A stretch of DNA of 27,355 nt, from assembly GCF_000003815.2 (NCBI RefSeq), contig NC_049989.1, positions 17,749,124 to 17,776,478 on the forward strand, given 5' to 3'. The translations under genes were made by a program, and so were the position numbers. The notes beneath the pieces were generated by a model. That model saw nothing but the letters and a program-made list of their open reading frames with translations. It made no database searches and was not told where the DNA came from. How positions within the stretch are numbered: the stretch's first letter is position 1; every line of letters begins with the position of its first letter. Of the stretch, positions 25,601 to 27,355 are shown piece after piece. Source of the stretch: Branchiostoma floridae. Its lineage: Eukaryota; Chordata; Leptocardii; Amphioxiformes; Branchiostomatidae.

Positions 25601-26655
25601 AGTGGTCACGTATAATACTTGCTACTACACGTACTACTAGTCGATTAAGGTGTTCAAAAATTATTTTCCGAATACATGAAACATAGAACGGTAAGCCGAA
25701 GGGCTATTATACTGGCTACATTGATAAATATGTGGATGTCAGTTGAGTTTACATAAGATTATTTTGATCTAATTTTCGTTTGATAAAGTATATCCTTGTT
25801 TAAACCATGCAAGTGGGATTAAGCTCAGGTCCAGTATGCCCTTTGGAAACTCAACCAGCTCGGTAATTTCTGTAATATTGTATTTGATCCTGAATACAGA
25901 TATACTGTGATGTGTTGAAGTTATCACCCTTGACTAGAGCCCTCAGATTGTGTTTGACGAATGTCACAAGGCGAAGAATCTTTGTCCAGTAGGATCCTCC
26001 AAACCCACCAAAACTGGCCTTACTGTACTGGAGCTGCAGAATCGGCTGCCTAAAGCCAGGATTGTCTATGCTAGTGCCACAGGTACGTTTGTTTGTTTGT
26101 TTATTGAGGGAAACAAACAGGTATGAGCTGCTCTGTGTAAACCGCACTTTCAACATGCTACTGTAAATTTTCAAATGGTTACAGTCAATGCAGGGGTTTT
26201 ATTTTCACGGTTTTGCAGTGACTTGTCCTAATGATAGTATTCATAGATACAAAATGTGGCAAGTAAGGGGAAGATTATGTATGTACAGCACAAGCATATG
26301 TACTGCATTCCAACAGTATCTATCTCTTTTCCAACAGTATCACAACTAACGTTATACCAGAATCAATATTGTACCTTCAACAAGAAATCACACGAAATGT
26401 GTTATATCATATCAGTAAAAGCTATAATGGCAGATACATTGTTCAAGGTGTCTATTCACACCCTTTGAATTTGAAAAGCTTAAACATACTTCCAGAAGTC
26501 AATGTTGTTGTTGTTGGTTAATGTTGTTGTTGTTGTTTGTCCGCTGCAGGAGCCTCAGAACCAAAGAATATGGCGTACATGTCTCGGCTGGGAATCTGGG
26601 GAGAGGGCACGCCATTTAGGGAGTTTAATGATTTCATCCAGGCTGTGGAAAGAAG
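19520..26655 (+). CDS. SBNO1: SBNO1 (strawberry notch) helicase-like protein, N-terminal 578 residues, gene continues right
   Basis: Ten coding exons (19520-19669, 20381-20479, 21017-21589, 21883-22006, 22139-22348, 23203-23287, 24033-24120, 24831-24995, 25947-26082, 26550-26655) join in phase to 1736 nt. The N-terminus is disordered (Ser/Thr/Val-rich, then an acidic Glu run). From AETYAEY and [18 protein letters not shown] onward it closely follows SBNO1. Helicase motifs: [12 protein letters not shown] (res. 386-396); II, DECH (502-505); III, SATG (541-544). Family role: nuclear SF2 DExH protein, a transcriptional co-regulator in Notch/EGFR and Hippo-related contexts. Human SBNO1 is near 1390 aa, so well over half, including the second helicase lobe, is outside the window. 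SBNO1 versus a pre-duplication SBNO cannot be separated here. Confidence 0.95.
19718..19925. mobile_element. MITE family copy 2
   Basis: Inverted ends cacctttattggcagagtaa (left) and the complement ttaccctgcagataaaggtg (right), with cctatat and ggatatagg blocks next to them. The interior has inverted halves (ttaagggatataaagtcgac / gtcgacttcatatccttta). Same family as 9061 and 23753. Confidence 0.85.
20381..20479 (+). CDS. SBNO1: SBNO1 coding exon 2
   Basis: A 33-codon phase 0-0 exon (tgttccag / gtagcc) reading [20 protein letters not shown] then [14 protein letters not shown]-terminal linker, weak family similarity; frame and splice sites support it. Confidence 0.78.
20480..21016. other. SBNO1 intron 2, with assembly gap
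   Basis: Intron containing 100 N at 20868-20967. A run of exactly 100 is usually a placeholder of unknown size, so true length and content are uncertain, and a missing exon cannot be excluded. Flanks are pyrimidine-rich (ttcacttctcttctcttcac). Confidence 0.8.
21017..21589 (+). CDS. SBNO1: SBNO1 coding exon 3, large N-terminal exon
   Basis: A 191-codon exon (tctttag / gtgagt), phase 0-0. Ser/Thr/Val-rich: [36 protein letters not shown], then [19 protein letters not shown] and [12 protein letters not shown]. The last block matches the human NGTVKKE..NKE.A.MW.NDMKMRSFSPT region just before the acidic stretch. Confidence 0.9.
21590..21882. other. SBNO1 intron 3
   Basis: About 290 bp, AT-rich, with acceptor ccatgacgtcag. 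Nothing else seen. Confidence 0.6.
21883..22006 (+). CDS. SBNO1: SBNO1 coding exon 4, acidic tract
   Basis: Reads [16 protein letters not shown], an 11-residue Glu run, then [14 protein letters not shown], ending aaat/gtaagc in phase 1. The acidic run and the AETYAEY motif are as in SBNO1. The exon's last 34 nt plus donor belong to a 38-bp tandem duplication. Confidence 0.9.
21973..22048 (+). repeat. 38-bp tandem duplication covering the exon 4 splice donor
   Basis: Unit gcagagac(g/a)tatgctgaat... at 21973-22010 and 22011-22048, with a third partial copy (agagacatatgctgaatac) at about 22056. Each full copy carries the AETYAEY coding and an aaatgtaa donor. Use of the second donor would add 38 nt and shift the frame. 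Confidence 0.92.
22139..22348 (+). CDS. SBNO1: SBNO1 coding exon 5
   Basis: After ttttctag it reads [56 protein letters not shown] and RAGFLIG, nearly collinear with human SBNO1. This is the start of the helicase core. Ends ATAG/gtgaga, phase 1. Confidence 0.95.
22375..22617. mobile_element. short inverted-end repeat element
   Basis: Ends gttctagcca (22375) and tggctagaac (22608-22617) are exact 10-bp inverted repeats. An internal direct repeat aaaat(c/t)ctgtcaaag occurs near 22406 and 22577. No coding; class unknown. Confidence 0.5.
22618..23168. other. SBNO1 intron 5, remaining part
   Basis: AT-rich; contains a degenerate aaaaccaccgcga fragment near 22760 related to the MITE at 11158. An open stretch near 22981-23184 has no recognised similarity. 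Confidence 0.5.
23169..23199 (+). repeat. (ATTG)n microsatellite abutting an acceptor
   Basis: Seven attg-type units directly followed by attccag, the SBNO1 exon 6 acceptor. May be a LINE 3' tail like the (TGAT)n at 25028. Repeat length lies within the splice-signal region. Confidence 0.85.
23203..23287 (+). CDS. SBNO1: SBNO1 coding exon 6, helicase motif I
   Basis: Reads [20 protein letters not shown] then LLGRKRSL, ending TG/gtaggt (phase 2) to give Trp with the next exon. It carries the Walker A-like G-x-G-x-G-K-G-R-T of strawberry notch proteins. Confidence 0.96.
23309..23664. mobile_element. MITE with 13-bp perfect terminal inverted repeats
   Basis: A 356-bp element: cagggctcgaaat at 23309 and atttcgagccctg at 23652-23664. 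The interior is gggtgcacc-rich with inverted blocks. Flanks cttat / cttac may be a degraded target duplication. The ends look hAT-like, but the class is not established. Confidence 0.8.
23753..23957. mobile_element. MITE family copy 3 with target duplication
   Basis: Ends tcacctttatctgctggata and the inverted ttacccccaaataaaggtga, flanked by actagc on both sides (23747-23752, 23958-23963). The interior has inverted halves (caaactgcaatattttcaaa / aaaatattacagtttgaaac). Best-preserved copy of the family also at 9061 and 19718. Confidence 0.88.
24033..24120 (+). CDS. SBNO1: SBNO1 coding exon 7
   Basis: After tgttgcag it completes Trp and reads [20 protein letters not shown] then KVSVHSLNK before gtgcgc; phase 0 end. 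Closely follows the human WFSVSNDLK.DAERDL.DIGA segment. Confidence 0.95.
24245..24596 (+). mobile_element. SINE-like element sharing a core with the 1988-2491 SINE
   Basis: Contains the core ccttgggaaaggca.ctaacacg...actttcctcact, also present in inverse orientation at 2363-2403. The core start is tandemly duplicated with a 46-bp period (24327, 24373). A degenerate tRNA-like head (gaggtcaaggattct near 24300) precedes it, and tgggtacctgactttggttg follows. Boundaries approximate, no target duplication found. Confidence 0.7.
24597..24711. repeat. nested inverted repeat
   Basis: Outer arms aagatagtatcaaa (24597-24610) and tttgatactatctt (24698-24711) are exact. Inner arms agctggcagagga (24611-24623) and tcctctggccagct (24668-24681) pair with one bulge. 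The whole can fold into a long hairpin. Probably the end of a MITE or a local inversion duplication. Confidence 0.8.
24831..24995 (+). CDS. SBNO1: SBNO1 coding exon 8
   Basis: A 55-codon phase 0-0 exon (cattctag / gtatcc) reading [35 protein letters not shown] and [12 protein letters not shown]. It matches the SBNO1 segment between motifs I and II ([25 protein letters not shown]). Confidence 0.96.
25151..25232. repeat. 41-bp tandem duplication in the LINE fragment
   Basis: Two copies of cagctctttgagtttgttga... in tandem with a 41-bp period. Because 41 is not a multiple of three, the duplication shifts the retrotransposon reading frame. Confidence 0.85.
25218..25305. repeat. 15-bp minisatellite (ttggtcttcccattt)n
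   Basis: About five units with single-base variants. On the - strand each unit reads aaatgggaagaccaa, in frame Lys-Trp-Glu-Asp-Gln, so the array multiplied the conserved WED motif of the LINE C-terminus. Confidence 0.88.
25426..25946. other. SBNO1 intron 8, right part
   Basis: A stretch at 25430-25515 resembles 14840-14905 (a dispersed repeat). Otherwise AT-rich and featureless up to the ccctcag acceptor. Confidence 0.5.
25947..26082 (+). CDS. SBNO1: SBNO1 coding exon 9, helicase motifs II and III
   Basis: Reads [38 protein letters not shown] and IVYASAT, ending G/gtacgt in phase 1. Contains the DECH box and, across the junction, SATG. Confidence 0.97.
26083..26549. other. SBNO1 intron 9
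   Basis: About 470 bp; a (tgt)n/(gttgtt)n microsatellite at about 26503-26537 immediately precedes the ccgctgcag acceptor. No coding or element seen. Confidence 0.55.
26550..26655 (+). CDS. SBNO1: SBNO1 coding exon 10
   Basis: Completes Gly and reads [20 protein letters not shown] then [14 protein letters not shown], ending AG/gtactc in phase 2. Nearly identical to human SBNO1 ([20 protein letters not shown]). The next exon lies outside the window. Confidence 0.96.
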
Positions 26656-27355
26656 GTACTCATGTTTATAACACATTATCATATAGCCAGATGGAGTTGG
26701 CCAATCAGAGGCCCCCATTTCCCATGGGTTATCAGGCAGTAACCTCAAAAGTGGTCGGTTATTCTAATAACCGACCACTTTTTGGACCGCACCATTATAC
26801 AGGGGACAGTCATGAATTTTTTGTGTGCTGTTGTTTGTGTGTAAACCATGCATAACTGTCAAAAATATTATGATTGATTGGTTATGTTAATTAGGGCTCC
26901 ACATGGGGAATATAGGGATACTTGAAAAGGAATTATGCTGATTTTACACATTTTCATTATGGCTTTCTAACGTGATTAAGCCGGTACCTTCCTAAATCAC
27001 TTCATATATACGCACTTTGTCGTGCCCAAGTGAAAAGGCTCTGCATGGGGGGTACCAGGACTCCACTTAATACATGTAGTTTGTATTGCAAATAAGCCAC
27101 ATGTTGATGCTGATATGCTATCTCACAAACAGATGATTAGTTAAAATTATTAGTTAAATGATGATGATGAAATAGTTTAATGTTTGTATTATATATAGAC
27201 ACTATTGTACAATATATATATTGCAAATGTATTTTTATGTAATGTATTAAAGTGTTTATTTGTTATAAAGGAATTTGTGTGAAATAACTGTCAGTTGGAT
27301 AGGCTATATGATAATAACGTTAATGCCCCGCCTTATCCTCGGTGTATATGGTGAG
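26656..27355. other. SBNO1 intron 10 (partial)
   Basis: AT-rich intron running off the right edge; contains the palindrome at 26747-26782 and a short (atg)n run near 27160. No coding supported. Confidence 0.6.
26747..26782. repeat. 36-bp near-perfect palindrome
   Basis: Arms aaaagtggtcggttatt (26747-26763) and its exact complement (26766-26782) around a 2-nt centre. No T-run terminator context or gene nearby, so it is taken as a hairpin-forming intronic repeat, perhaps the core of a MITE. Confidence 0.9.

Noticed and set aside
1-27355. Operon-like or defence-type gene cluster
   Set aside because: All recognisable coding belongs to three conserved, spliced animal genes plus transposon remnants; no further multi-gene system is supported.

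Overview
The window is a piece of an intron-rich animal nuclear genome, most likely a cephalochordate (amphioxus, Branchiostoma); another invertebrate deuterostome cannot be excluded. The organism call is an inference from three genes whose proteins resemble vertebrate orthologues, from short GT-AG exons separated by 0.2-3 kb introns, and from the density of tRNA-type SINEs and small inverted-repeat (MITE-like) elements. All exon models are hand-assembled from reading frame, splice phase and family similarity; no transcript was available.

Layout, left to right. (1) 247-10473, + strand: the 3' part of a RILP-like gene (RILPL1/2 family, closer to RILPL1). The RH1 end lies left of the window. 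Coiled coil, RH2 domain and a C-terminal FSFFSR tail are present, and two further in-phase segments look like cassette exons. Its first intron carries a ~1.5 kb satellite of a telomere-like hexamer (CCCTAG/CTAGGG). Its other introns hold SINEs, MITEs and a fold-back element. (2) 10474-14179: convergent 3' flanks with one CpG-rich MITE and one tRNA-SINE. (3) 14180-17518, - strand: a complete KMT5A (SET8/PR-Set7) gene with eight coding exons whose lengths sum to 371 codons (370 aa plus stop). (4) 17519-19519: a head-to-head promoter region with CCAAT boxes, an E2F site and a CHR-like element for KMT5A, and a candidate 5'UTR exon of SBNO1. (5) 19520-26655, + strand: ten coding exons of SBNO1 (strawberry notch), covering the N-terminal region and helicase motifs I, II (DECH) and III; the gene runs off the right edge. 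A 100-N assembly gap sits in intron 2.

The gene order and relative orientation (RILPL convergent with KMT5A, KMT5A divergent from SBNO1) match the human 12q24.31 arrangement as I know it, so this looks like an old chordate microsynteny block. The genes have no shared pathway that I know of (phospho-Rab/cilium effector, H4K20 monomethylase, helicase-like transcription co-regulator); the likely functional link is the divergent promoter. I see no bacterial-type system, CRISPR array or undescribed multi-gene system. The most notable items are the CTAGGG satellite, the changed PCNA/CRL4-Cdt2 degron layout in KMT5A, a tandem duplication that copies an SBNO1 splice donor, a fold-back element abutting a RILPL exon, and a LINE tail with an in-frame five-codon minisatellite.
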